22,544 nucleotides of DNA from Chloroflexota bacterium (GTDB taxonomy: Bacteria; Chloroflexota; Dehalococcoidia; UBA2979): contig PAJB01000020.1 in assembly GCA_002710905.1 (NCBI GenBank), positions 42,928-65,471 of the forward strand. Reading direction: 5' to 3'. Every line of letters starts with the position of its first letter. The first letter of the stretch is position 1. Under the pieces are notes generated by a model. The model was given only the letters and a program-made list of their open reading frames with translations, was not told the origin of the DNA and did no database searches. Positions 1-7,539 of this stretch are shown here, in pieces. Made by a program: the position numbers and the translations under genes.

Positions 1-1694
1 GCTTTCACCAATATCGGAAGCTCTTCATAATCTTTACCATCCCAAGCTGGCCATGGATTTAAGATTTCTAGGCGAGTACTGTTGGGATCTATGTTCACTT
101 CTACATCAGAACCATCTTCTGGTGGTTCTACAAAGTAGGATACCCCTGGTTCAAATCCATTAGCTGGTATTTCTGGAGCTGGTTTGGGGGGATCGAGTTT
201 TACTTCGCTGCCATCAGGAGCGGTTATAGTATCAACCATTGGATTAAAGGATAATTTACCACTTAGGCTCATAGCTAAAGCTATTTCCGGACTGGATATG
301 AAGTTCATAGTTCCTACGTGTCCGTCATTTCGTTTTGGGAAGTTTCGATTGTAAGATGTCACAATTGCATTTGGTGTACCGTCACTTCCTTCATTCCGTC
401 GCCACTGCCCAATACAGGGTCCACATGCGTTTGCTAATACTGTTGCTCCTATGTTCTCTAAAGCTGCTTGCTGACCATCTCTTTCGATTGTTGCTCTGAC
501 TTGTTCAGAGCCTGGGGTAACTAAGAAGGGTGTTGCGGCTTTGATTCCTTTATCTACCGCTTGCTGAGCTAAGTCTGCACACCTGCTCATGTCTTCATAA
601 CTTGAGTTAGTACAGCTACCAACTAAGGCCGCAGATACAACTTCAGGGAAGTCATGTTCTTTAATTTCTGCTGCTAATTCTGATATTGGTCTAGCCCGGT
701 CAGGGGAATGAGGACCTGTTATGTGGGGTTCTAATTCAGATAGGTTTATTTCTACGATTTGATCATAGTACTGTTCAGGGTTAGCCTCGACTTCAGGATC
801 GGCAGTCACTAGATGTTTGTACTGTTCTGCTAGTTCAGCTAATTCACTTCTGCCGGTCACACCTAAATATGTTGCCATTCTACTGTCGAACGGATAAACA
901 TCGCCTGTAGCACCTAATTCAGCCCCCATGTTGGTAGTGGTGGCTTTGCCTGTGCATGAAATAGATTCAACGCCTGGCCCAAAGTATTCTATGATTGCAT
1001 TAGTTCCTCCAGATACGGTAAGGACTTTTGCTAGATATATAATGATATCTTTTGGAGCGGTCCATCCTGACATCTCGCCGGTTAGATGCACCCCAATTAA
1101 TCTAGGGTATTTAACTTCCCAAGGGAGCCCGGCCATCACGTCAGCTGCGTCTGCGCCTCCGACTCCGCATGCTAGTGTACCAAGGCCTCCGGCATTTGGG
1201 GTGTGAGAATCAGTGCCTATTAGTAGTGCACCAGGGAAAGCATAATTTTCTAAGACCACCTGGTGGATAATTCCTCCGCCGGGTTTCCAGAATCCCATAC
1301 CATATCTTTTGCATGCAGATTCCAGGAATTTGTACACTTCGCTGTTTTCAACGACCGCCTCAGATAGATCAGATCCTGCTCCCACTCTAGCTTGAACCAG
1401 GTGGTCGCAGTGCACGGTTGTAGGGACAGCTACTCTCTCTCTTCCTGATTGCATGAATTGAAGGATAGACATTTGTCCAGTTACATCTTGTTGAGCAACT
1501 CTGTCGGGTCTCAAATTGAGATAACTTTCTCCAGGGATTAATTCTGCGCCTTCTGGGTCATCTAAGTGAGAGAATAGTAGTTTTTCAGCTAGTGTCATCG
1601 GCCTATTTAGTCGACCTTTGACGATTTCTAAGTTTTTCTCCATTTTTTTGTATGCTGCTAATACAAATTCTGGAGTCGAGTCTATAGATACCAT
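1..1694 (-). CDS. acn: Aconitate hydratase, mitochondrial-type (partial, C-terminus off window)
   Basis: This enzyme interconverts citrate and isocitrate through cis-aconitate in the TCA cycle, using a [4Fe-4S] cluster. About 564 residues are present and the reading frame runs off the left edge, so the C-terminal swivel domain is missing from view. The three cluster cysteines are visible: Cys361 in a GSCTNSSYEDM motif and Cys424 and Cys427 in ACGPCIGQW. The N-terminal substrate motif DRVAQQDVTGQM and the stretch LIGTDSHTPNAGGLG are typical of the family. A strong GGAGGATCC ribosome-binding site lies just before the ATG. The homologous 3-isopropylmalate dehydratase large subunit is shorter and lacks this N-terminal arrangement, so aconitase is the better call. 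It lies downstream of a ferredoxin gene on the same strand. A separate promoter in the 112-base gap is possible but I could not define one clearly. Confidence 0.95.
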   Translation of the reverse strand, partial: MVSIDSTPEFVLAAYKKMEKNLEIVKGRLNRPMTLAEKLLFSHLDDPEGAELIPGESYLNLRPDRVAQQDVTGQMSILQFMQSGRERVAVPTTVHCDHLVQARVGAGSDLSEAVVENSEVYKFLESACKRYGMGFWKPGGGIIHQVVLENYAFPGALLIGTDSHTPNAGGLGTLACGVGGADAADVMAGLPWEVKYPRLIGVHLTGEMSGWTAPKDIIIYLAKVLTVSGGTNAIIEYFGPGVESISCTGKATTTNMGAELGATGDVYPFDSRMATYLGVTGRSELAELAEQYKHLVTADPEVEANPEQYYDQIVEINLSELEPHITGPHSPDRARPISELAAEIKEHDFPEVVSAALVGSCTNSSYEDMSRCADLAQQAVDKGIKAATPFLVTPGSEQVRATIERDGQQAALENIGATVLANACGPCIGQWRRNEGSDGTPNAIVTSYNRNFPKRNDGHVGTMNFISSPEIALAMSLSGKLSFNPMVDTITAPDGSEVKLDPPKPAPEIPANGFEPGVSYFVEPPEDGSDVEVNIDPNSTRLEILNPWPAWDGKDYEELPILVK

Positions 1695-1806
1695 GGATCC
1701 TCCTTCTAATCTTTATTCATAGTTCTGCGGAAAATACATAAGAGGTTCAGCCATAAACCCCGAATATGTATTATGTCTTACTCTTGGGATTACTTTGAGC
1801 GGGTGT

Positions 1807-2076
1807 TTATCCTCTAGACAGGTCTGATAAATCTTTGTCTTTGAAATAGTCGTAGTTTTTAGCTACATATTCTTGCTGATCTCCAGGTACAGCGTCCTCA
1901 GCAAATATTGCTGTTACAGGACAAACTGGTTCACATGCTGCACAGTCGATACATTCATCAGGGTTTATAAAAAATTGGTCGTCTTGCTCTCGAGTGTATA
2001 TGCAATCAACAGGGCATACATCGACACAAGCAGCGTCTTTGAGGCCTACGCAAGGTTCAGTGATTATATAAGTCAT
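1807..2076 (-). CDS. fdxA: 7Fe ferredoxin ([3Fe-4S][4Fe-4S])
   Basis: This is a small cytoplasmic electron carrier of 89 residues. Cysteines C9, C17 and C21 followed by Pro, then a second CIDCAACEPVCP block, match the seven-iron FdxA class, in which one cluster is 3Fe-4S and the other 4Fe-4S. C25 corresponds to the free cysteine of Azotobacter ferredoxin I. The frame opens further upstream at 2118, but I chose the ATG at 2076. It is preceded by an AGAGGAAAC ribosome-binding site, and MTYIITEPCV is the usual family N-terminus, whereas the 14-residue extension looks like leader sequence. The mRNA leader carries six AG repeats just before the ribosome-binding site. The redox partner cannot be told from this window; aconitase follows on the same strand. 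Confidence 0.93.
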   Translation of the reverse strand: MTYIITEPCVGLKDAACVDVCPVDCIYTREQDDQFFINPDECIDCAACEPVCPVTAIFAEDAVPGDQQEYVAKNYDYFKDKDLSDLSRG

Positions 2077-2135
2077 TGTTTCCTCTCTCTCTCTATGGTT
2101 TGACTCTATCGAGCCCATAATATTAGTACCTGGTC

Positions 2136-2154
2136 ATTATACACAGAATTGTGT
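2136..2154 (-). promoter_or_regulatory. Candidate ferredoxin promoter -10 with overlapping dyad
   Basis: On the minus strand a perfect TATAAT lies at 2141-2136, about 60 bases before the ferredoxin start. It directly adjoins a dyad with arms ACACA (2141-2145) and TGTGT (2150-2154) around a 4-base centre. No convincing -35 box is present at 17-base spacing, which would fit a promoter needing an activator. The dyad could be an operator, and the Lrp/AsnC gene immediately upstream is one possible source of the regulator. This is an inference from position only. Confidence 0.4.
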
Positions 2155-2188
2155 AACTTTTGTATTACGGCTTAGGATGATAGAGTTA

Positions 2189-2629
2189 TTAAATCACTAG
2201 TCCAGAAGTCCGCTTTTTTATAGACAAATTGACGAATGTTTCTGTACGTTGAACTCCATTAATAATTCCTACTTGTTCTCTAAGGAAAGAGCCTAAGTTT
2301 TCTGCGGTGTCAGTTCCCACCCAAACAAAAACGTCGAATGAGCCCGTTGTAACTGCCACGTAATGGGCTTGCTCTAGTTCGGATATTGTTGTAGCTACTT
2401 TTTCAGACATACCAGGCTCAGTTTGAATTCCAATCATTGCGGTAGTTGCGAATCCTAGCCTATCTAAATTTGGAATTGCTATCACACTTAAGTACCCATC
2501 TTCGATGAGTTTTTTAAGTCTCCGGCGTATTGTACCTTCACTTACGCCAGCCTCTCGCGCGATCTTTGCGTTTGATGCCCTGCCATCTAGCTGAAGCAGG
2601 TTGATTATATTTACGTCTAAATCATCCAT
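2189..2629 (-). CDS. Lrp/AsnC family transcriptional regulator
   Basis: This is a 146-residue DNA-binding regulator of the feast/famine family, which usually senses amino acids and controls nearby genes. The N-terminal helix-turn-helix covers about residues 5-50, with the typical VSEGTIRRRLKKLIEDGYL recognition region. The C-terminal part, about residues 65-140, has the RAM effector and oligomerisation fold. The length is normal for the family. A TAGGAG ribosome-binding site precedes the ATG, and a good promoter lies upstream at 2669-2697. The gene is upstream of and collinear with the ferredoxin, so it could control it or itself. The effector molecule cannot be predicted. Confidence 0.92.
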   Translation of the reverse strand: MDDLDVNIINLLQLDGRASNAKIAREAGVSEGTIRRRLKKLIEDGYLSVIAIPNLDRLGFATTAMIGIQTEPGMSEKVATTISELEQAHYVAVTTGSFDVFVWVGTDTAENLGSFLREQVGIINGVQRTETFVNLSIKKRTSGLVI

Positions 2630-2668
2630 TTCGGGCTCCTAAGTAACAATTGCCGATTAACGTAGATA

Positions 2669-2697
2669 ATACTAAGTCGTGCGCCGAGTTGTGTCAA
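2669..2697 (-). promoter_or_regulatory. Sigma-70-like promoter of the Lrp/AsnC gene
   Basis: The minus strand carries a perfect TTGACA (-35, 2697-2692), a 17-base spacer and TAGTAT (-10, 2674-2669, four of six consensus bases). The predicted start leaves a leader of roughly 30 bases before the regulator's ATG, which includes its TAGGAG ribosome-binding site. Confidence 0.55.
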
Positions 2698-2781
2698 ATT
2701 ATCTTCGAATTCTGATGAATTAAATCGATTACCTCATCGAAAAGATAACGTGCGTGATGGAATCGTTAATAAATTGTTTTA

Positions 2782-2810
2782 TTGCCCGAATGATTCGCAT
2801 TTGATAGAAT
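2782..2810 (+). promoter_or_regulatory. Promoter of tRNA-Ser
   Basis: TTGCCC (2782-2787), a 17-base spacer and TAGAAT (2805-2810) form a sigma-70-like promoter. Transcription would begin near 2817, about 7 bases before the mature tRNA 5' end, as is common for bacterial tRNA genes. Confidence 0.5.
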
Positions 2811-2823
2811 TCAATCCTCAAAC

Positions 2824-2915
2824 GGAGGGGTCGCATAGAGGTCTAGTGCGGGCGCCTGCTAAGCGCCTATCCTGAGTAATCGGGATCGAGGGTTCGAATC
2901 CCTCTCCCTCCGCCA
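2824..2915 (+). tRNA. tRNA-Ser (anticodon GCU)
   Basis: The 92 bases fold into a class II cloverleaf. The acceptor stem GGAGGGG pairs with TCCCTCC with one G-U pair. The anticodon stem GGCGC/GCGCC encloses the loop CTGCTAA, giving anticodon GCU, which reads AGU and AGC. The long variable arm with a TCCTG/CGGGA stem is typical of serine tRNAs. The T arm GAGGG/CCCTC encloses TTCGAAT. The discriminator is G and the CCA end is encoded. The tRNA lies 22 bases before miaB. Because position 36 is U, it is not an expected MiaB substrate (MiaB acts on A37 next to A36), so the adjacency is not an enzyme-substrate pairing. Confidence 0.96.
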
Positions 2916-2925
2916 CAATTTCAGG

Positions 2926-2931
2926 TATAAT
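2926..2931 (+). promoter_or_regulatory. -10 box suggesting a leaderless miaB transcript
   Basis: A perfect TATAAT sits in the 22-base gap between the tRNA CCA end and the miaB ATG. Its end is 6 bases before the ATG, so a start at the normal distance falls on or next to the initiation codon. No Shine-Dalgarno sequence exists in the gap. At 17-base spacing the -35 position lies inside the tRNA T arm and has no TTGACA match. Confidence 0.45.
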
Positions 2932-2937
2932 ACGGCT

Positions 2938-4236
2938 ATGCAAATTAGTTCGTACAATATTTGGACGATTGGTTGTCAAATGAATGAGGCTGATTCTGAT
3001 AAGCTCGCCTCTGCTTTGGATCAACTAGGCCTGACCAAGAAAGACAATGCTGAAGACGCGGATTTGGTCGTTCTAAATTCATGCGTCGTGCGTCAGAGTG
3101 CCGAAGATAAAGTTTCTTACAGAGTTTCGATATCGCAGGAATTCAAGAAAGATAGACCTGAACAAATGCTAGTTCTGATGGGCTGCATGGTTGGACCTAA
3201 CAGTGAGAATTTGCAAAAACGATTTCCGTCAGTAGACATGTTCATGAGGCCACAAGATTTCAATCCTTTACTGGAACAGATAGCGGAATTAAACGACGTG
3301 GACTTGGAAGGATGCATTTCTAACTATGCTCACTCAAATCCAGGAATTAGCTGTCATGTACCAATAATCAAAGGATGTGATTTCATGTGCTCATTCTGTA
3401 TTATTCCGTATCGACGAGGTAGACAAGAGAGTAGGACCATCAGAGACATCGTATCCGAAGTTTCGATATTAGTGGATAGAGGAGTTAAAGAGATTACTCT
3501 TTTGGGTCAAACAGTGGATGCTTATGGACACGATCTAAATGAAGATGTTGATCTAGCAGACTTACTGGGTCACGTTAATGATATTACTGGGCTGGAGAGA
3601 ATTAGATTCTTGACGTCGCATCCGTCTTTCATGAGCGAAAAAATTATTGAATCTATTAATGAACTTCCAAAAGTATGTGAGCATATTAATTTACCTATAC
3701 AAGCTGGAAATGACGTGGTTTTAGAACGAATGAGAAGACCTTATACGAACGATCATTACAGAAGACTTGTTGAAGATATTCGAAAGATTGTGCCAAGTGT
3801 GACCATAAGTACCGATATCATAGTTGGATTTCCAGGGGAATCGGATGAACAATTTCAAGACACATTGAAAATTGTAGAAGATTTAGAATTTTCCAAAGTT
3901 CATTCTGCAGAATATTCAAATCGACCGGGTACAATTGCTTCACGACAGCTCAAAGATGATATTCCAGTACGAATAAAAAGAGATCGTAGAAAAATGATTG
4001 ATGCTGTTCAGGAAACCATCCAAGAGAAAAATAATAGAGACTCAGTCGGAGATTTACATTCAGTGTTAATTGAAGGACGGCGAAAAGAGCAGTGGTATGG
4101 CAGGAATAGAAACGATAAATTAGTGTATACTAGTACAAATACAAAAAATCTTAGAAATAGTATCGTGGAAATTAAGATTGAAGACAGTAGTCCTTGGTCA
4201 TTAACAGGATCAGTAACCAAAACAAATTTAGGTTAA
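2938..4236 (+). CDS. miaB: tRNA-2-methylthio-N6-isopentenyladenosine37 synthase MiaB
   Basis: This is a radical-SAM methylthiotransferase that adds the 2-methylthio group to i6A37 of tRNAs reading codons that begin with U. The 432 residues show the whole family layout. The N-terminal UPF0004 domain has C13 (in GCQMN), C49 and C83, which bind the auxiliary cluster. The radical-SAM motif is C147, C151 and C154, followed by the catalytic barrel. A C-terminal TRAM RNA-binding domain covers about residues 370-432. The start is supported by the conserved GCQMN spacing. There is no ribosome-binding site, and a -10 box ends 6 bases upstream, so initiation may be leaderless. RimO is the main alternative, but GCQMNEADS favours MiaB. 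nadA follows 19 bases downstream and is probably cotranscribed. Confidence 0.94.
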   Translation: MQISSYNIWTIGCQMNEADSDKLASALDQLGLTKKDNAEDADLVVLNSCVVRQSAEDKVSYRVSISQEFKKDRPEQMLVLMGCMVGPNSENLQKRFPSVDMFMRPQDFNPLLEQIAELNDVDLEGCISNYAHSNPGISCHVPIIKGCDFMCSFCIIPYRRGRQESRTIRDIVSEVSILVDRGVKEITLLGQTVDAYGHDLNEDVDLADLLGHVNDITGLERIRFLTSHPSFMSEKIIESINELPKVCEHINLPIQAGNDVVLERMRRPYTNDHYRRLVEDIRKIVPSVTISTDIIVGFPGESDEQFQDTLKIVEDLEFSKVHSAEYSNRPGTIASRQLKDDIPVRIKRDRRKMIDAVQETIQEKNNRDSVGDLHSVLIEGRRKEQWYGRNRNDKLVYTSTNTKNLRNSIVEIKIEDSSPWSLTGSVTKTNLG

Positions 4237-4255
4237 CAGTTAAGAGGGACTTGAT

Positions 4256-5464
4256 ATGACAATAAGAAATAAGCCTTACTCGTTACCATTAACAGAAATA
4301 GAACAAACGGCTTTCTGTAGCACCGAAGATGACCTGCCTGCTAAGCCACTTTCAGAAGAAATGAAAGTTAATGTACGTTGGCAAAATATACCATCTGATT
4401 ATTTGCATCTCACTCCAGAAGAACTGGACAACAGGATTCATGAAGTTAGGAATAAACTGGGAAATAAAGTTACAGTTTTAGGCCATCATTATCAACGAGA
4501 AGAAGTTATTAAGTATGCAGACTTTCAAGGAGATTCGTTTCTTTTGTCAAAAGAAGCTGCAGCACTTCCGGATGTGGAATACATAGTTTTTTGTGGTGTT
4601 CATTTCATGGCTGAAACCGCATGCATCCTTGCTGATGATTCTCAGAAAGTGATACTTCCAAATATTACTGCAGGTTGTTCGATGGCGGACATGGCGCCAA
4701 TGGAAGACGTTGATGATGCGTGGGCTGATCTAAAGAATATATTGCCTGAAGAAAATTCAGTGATTCCGTTGACTTATATGAACTCCATTGCTGGAATTAA
4801 AGCTTTGTGTGGAAGAAACAATGGGGCAGTGTGCACATCTTCCAATGCTAAGAAAGTAATGGAATGGGCGTATGACCAAGGTGAAAGAGTACTGTTTTTA
4901 CCAGATCAACATTTAGGCAGGAACACCGCACTTGAGCTCGGAATTCCATTAGATAAAATGATTTTGTGGAATCCGTTCAAAGTTTTGGGAGGCAATACCC
5001 CGGAGCAGATTAAGGAGTCAAAAATAATCTTGTGGCAAGGTCATTGCTCTGTGCACACAAGATTCACAACTCAACAGATTGAAACTGCAAGAAATAGATA
5101 CCCGGAAGTTAATGTTGTGGTTCATCCGGAATGCCCGATGGAAACAGTTCAAGCTGCAGATATGGTTGGTTCAACCGAATTTATAAGAAAGGTTATAAAC
5201 GAAGGTGAATCGGGTAGTGTATGGGCAGTTGGTACAGAAATTAGTTTGGTGAATAGATTGGCTCGACAAAATCCAGATAAAACTGTATTTTGTCTCGATC
5301 CTGTAAGTTGTCCTTGTTCAACAATGTATAGAATTCACCCTGCGTATTTGTTGTGGGTGCTGGATTGTATAAATGAGGAACAGCCGGTTAACGAGATAAC
5401 AGTGTCTGCGGAGGTTAAATCCTCAGCTAATATCGCTTTGCGAAGGATGTTGGATTTAGCGTAA
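4256..5464 (+). CDS. nadA: Quinolinate synthase A
   Basis: This enzyme condenses iminoaspartate with dihydroxyacetone phosphate to make quinolinate for de novo NAD synthesis, using an oxygen-sensitive [4Fe-4S] cluster. The 402 residues match the longer NadA type, with an N-terminal extension of about 65 residues before the catalytic core. Likely cluster ligands are C141 (in AGCSMADM), C264 (in QGHCSVH) and C352 or C354 (in SCPCSTMY). GHHYQREEVI and HPECPMETVQAADMVGST are further family signatures. A GAGGGA ribosome-binding site precedes the ATG. It follows miaB, another Fe-S enzyme, and is followed by nadC. No nadB (L-aspartate oxidase) is in the window. Confidence 0.95.
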   Translation: MTIRNKPYSLPLTEIEQTAFCSTEDDLPAKPLSEEMKVNVRWQNIPSDYLHLTPEELDNRIHEVRNKLGNKVTVLGHHYQREEVIKYADFQGDSFLLSKEAAALPDVEYIVFCGVHFMAETACILADDSQKVILPNITAGCSMADMAPMEDVDDAWADLKNILPEENSVIPLTYMNSIAGIKALCGRNNGAVCTSSNAKKVMEWAYDQGERVLFLPDQHLGRNTALELGIPLDKMILWNPFKVLGGNTPEQIKESKIILWQGHCSVHTRFTTQQIETARNRYPEVNVVVHPECPMETVQAADMVGSTEFIRKVINEGESGSVWAVGTEISLVNRLARQNPDKTVFCLDPVSCPCSTMYRIHPAYLLWVLDCINEEQPVNEITVSAEVKSSANIALRRMLDLA

Positions 5465-5491
5465 ATGATTTCCTGAATTAGTATTCGATTT

Positions 5492-5520
5492 TTGAGAGAC
5501 TAATTGGTAATATCTATTGT
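5492..5520 (+). promoter_or_regulatory. Candidate nadC promoter
   Basis: TTGAGA (5492-5497), a 17-base spacer and TATTGT (5515-5520) lie in the 79-base gap between nadA and nadC. Transcription would begin about 17 bases before the GTG start, leaving room for the GGGAG ribosome-binding site. The gap is wide compared with the others in this gene run, which supports a separate promoter. Confidence 0.35.
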
Positions 5521-5543
5521 AGACAGTAAACAGGGAGATTAGT

Positions 5544-6395
5544 GTGCAAAAATTACCGTTAGAAGTTATCGAGCTGATCAAATTAGCACTTCGAGAAGAT
5601 CAAGCATTTAATGATCCAACTACCAGCGCTCTGATTGATCCTTCACTAGAAGTCTCTGGGCAATTAATTGCTAAACAAGAAGGTATAATATCAGGGATCG
5701 AAGTATTTATTGCTACATTTGCATATATTGATAGTGATATTGTTTTCGATCGAACCCTTCATGATGGCGATCAAGTTATCAATGGACAATCCATAATAGA
5801 TTTTCATGGTTCTGCTTCCAGTATTTTAAGAGGAGAAAGGACCGCATTGAATTTCATACAGAGAATGAGTGGGATAGCCTCGGAAACCAACAAGTATGTG
5901 AAATTGGTTGAAGATTTGAAAGCTACAATAGTTGATACTAGAAAAACTGCACCTGGTCATAGGTACCTGGATAAATATTCAGTGATGATGGGTGGAGGTA
6001 GTAATCACCGGTTCAATCTATCAGATGGTATATTGATCAAAGATAATCATTTGGTTGTGTTAAAGAAAATAGGACTGGATAACAGAGATGCGGTAATTCA
6101 AGCAGTAAACCGTTCTTCACATACTATTAATGTTGAGATAGAAGTAGAGAGCATAGAAGAAGTGGAAACTGCATTGTCTGCTGGAGCCCAAATCATAATG
6201 CTGGATAATATGGACGTTAATACTATGTCTGAAGCGGTCAGTTTGATTGATGGCAAGGCAGTCGTTGAAGCTTCTGGAGGAATTAACTTGAACACAGTTA
6301 GATCCGTTGCTGAGACAGGTGTTGATCTGATATCAGTTGGTTCATTGACCCACTCTGTACAGGGATTAGACCTAAGCTTAGATATACAAAATTAA
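5544..6395 (+). CDS. nadC: Nicotinate-nucleotide diphosphorylase (carboxylating)
   Basis: This enzyme converts quinolinate and PRPP to nicotinate mononucleotide, CO2 and pyrophosphate, the step after NadA. The 283 residues are of normal length. The N-terminal domain leads into a TIM-like barrel with DTRKTAPGHRYLDKY, GGGSNHRFNL and LIKDNH, the substrate and PRPP binding signatures. The C-terminal IEVEVES-like segment and VEASGGI complete the fold. The start is GTG, with GGGAG at 5533-5537 placed correctly upstream. nadA lies just before it. The carboxymuconolactone-decarboxylase-family gene follows after 17 bases and is probably in the same transcript. Confidence 0.95.
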   Translation: MQKLPLEVIELIKLALREDQAFNDPTTSALIDPSLEVSGQLIAKQEGIISGIEVFIATFAYIDSDIVFDRTLHDGDQVINGQSIIDFHGSASSILRGERTALNFIQRMSGIASETNKYVKLVEDLKATIVDTRKTAPGHRYLDKYSVMMGGGSNHRFNLSDGILIKDNHLVVLKKIGLDNRDAVIQAVNRSSHTINVEIEVESIEEVETALSAGAQIIMLDNMDVNTMSEAVSLIDGKAVVEASGGINLNTVRSVAETGVDLISVGSLTHSVQGLDLSLDIQN

Positions 6396-6412
6396 TAATT
6401 GGAGGAATTAGA

Positions 6413-6961
6413 ATGGCAAGACTAAATAATATTAACAGGGACGAACTGTCGAGTTCTGATCAAGAATACTATGACTCTATAGTAGGGAGCAGAGGAAGTG
6501 TTAGAGGTCCATATGGCGTATTGCTGCATAGCCCTGATTTAGCATCGAGAATAGCTCATACAGGAACTTATGTTAGGTTTGAGCTTGATTTGCCAGAGTC
6601 TTTAAAAGAAACTGTCATTATTACAGCTGCGAGAGAGATTCGGAACCAGTATGAATTCGCGGCTCATGCAAGACTGGCGAGAGCGGCTGGAGTTGCTGAA
6701 TCTACGATTACCACTATAGCTCAGGGTAAATCTATAGATTCATTGCCTGAAGATGAGAAACTGCTAGTGACTTATGCCCAACAGTTGATTAGAGATCACA
6801 AAATACAAGATGACGTGTTTAATGCTGTGAGTGAGAAATATGGGATAAAGAAAACAGTAGATATTACAGCATTGATTGGACATTATCTTTTGGTAGGCCA
6901 GATTTTGAGTGCTTTCGAAGTCGATCTTGCTGAAGGTATGACCGCTGAGATAACAGACTAG
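6413..6961 (+). CDS. Carboxymuconolactone decarboxylase family protein (Cys-free)
   Basis: This is a 182-residue all-helical protein of the CMD/AhpD superfamily. The segment ETVIITAAREIRNQYEFAAH followed by ARLARAAGV aligns with the core of this family. The Cys-x-x-Cys pair of AhpD-type peroxidase partners is absent; the corresponding helix has Tyr-Glu-x-x-x-His instead. It is therefore unlikely to be a thiol peroxidase, and the substrate is unknown. Proteins like this are common in bacteria that degrade aromatic or unusual carbon. A strong GGAGGAATTAGA ribosome-binding site precedes the ATG. It sits between nadC and the DinB-family gene in one tight run. Confidence 0.82.
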   Translation: MARLNNINRDELSSSDQEYYDSIVGSRGSVRGPYGVLLHSPDLASRIAHTGTYVRFELDLPESLKETVIITAAREIRNQYEFAAHARLARAAGVAESTITTIAQGKSIDSLPEDEKLLVTYAQQLIRDHKIQDDVFNAVSEKYGIKKTVDITALIGHYLLVGQILSAFEVDLAEGMTAEITD

Positions 6962-6970
6962 GAAAGATCT

Positions 6971-7525
6971 ATGGTCACCCCTCATAAAGAAATATTATTT
7001 GGGTGTTTAAGCTTTACTTGGGAAATGATTGACTTAGCCATTGAAGATTTGTCGTATGAACAGCTTGTTCAAATGCCTTCTCCTAACGCTAATTCGATAG
7101 CGTGGACCTTGTGGCATATGAGTAGGGTTTTTGACTCTCTAATTAGTATACATTTGCTTAAATGTCCTCAATTATGGTCGTCAGAAGGTTGGGAAGCTAA
7201 ATTTAATATACCGTCTGGACAGGAAGATCGAGGTGTTGGATGGACTATAGAAGAAGTGAGTGGCTGGGCCCCTCCCGATAAAGACACTTTGATAGGTTAT
7301 TATGAAGCAGTGAAATTGCTTATGACCGATTATATTGAATCTCTAACAGAATCTGAGATTATTAGGACCGTAGATATCCCTGTAGTGACGTCAGGTGTTC
7401 CAGGTATTGATTCGAAGTCTGTGGGAGCTGCCTTTGGGAGACGCGTGTGGGATTACGTAAGTCATGCAGGGCATATATCTTATATTCGTGGATTAATAGT
7501 AGGCCCAGGGTGGTATATCCGGTAG
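6971..7525 (+). CDS. DinB-superfamily putative metal-dependent enzyme
   Basis: This is a 184-residue four-helix-bundle protein of the DinB/YfiT-like superfamily, members of which include thiol transferases and many proteins of unknown role. The presumed metal ligands are His49 (in AWTLWHMSRVFDS) and His165 and His168 (in DYVSHAGHISYIRG), a spacing typical of the family. It starts 9 bases after the CMD-family gene, with GGAAAG as ribosome-binding site, and ends 14 bases from the convergent dtd gene. The substrate cannot be inferred. Cotranscription with the nadC unit is likely from the spacing. Confidence 0.78.
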   Translation: MVTPHKEILFGCLSFTWEMIDLAIEDLSYEQLVQMPSPNANSIAWTLWHMSRVFDSLISIHLLKCPQLWSSEGWEAKFNIPSGQEDRGVGWTIEEVSGWAPPDKDTLIGYYEAVKLLMTDYIESLTESEIIRTVDIPVVTSGVPGIDSKSVGAAFGRRVWDYVSHAGHISYIRGLIVGPGWYIR

Positions 7526-7539
7526 CTTTGAATTAACTC

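Noticed and set aside
928..1206. 92-codon plus-strand frame
   Set aside because: It is antisense to aconitase, whose motifs run through the region without a break.
2077..2118. 14-residue N-terminal extension of the ferredoxin
   Set aside because: It has no family similarity and lies in the leader; the internal ATG has the ribosome-binding site and the standard N-terminus.
2824..2915. tRNA-Ser as an integration site for a mobile element
   Set aside because: No repeat of the tRNA 3' end and no integrase or phage gene were seen in the window; miaB follows directly.
2818..3024. 68-codon minus-strand frame over the tRNA
   Set aside because: It is the reverse complement of tRNA-Ser and the start of miaB; the EGEGFEPSIP-like product is a well-known artefact of tRNA genes.
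5474..5508. AATTAGT/ACTAATT inverted repeat after nadA
   Set aside because: Arms are only 7 AT-rich bases around a loop of about 16, too weak to call a terminator.
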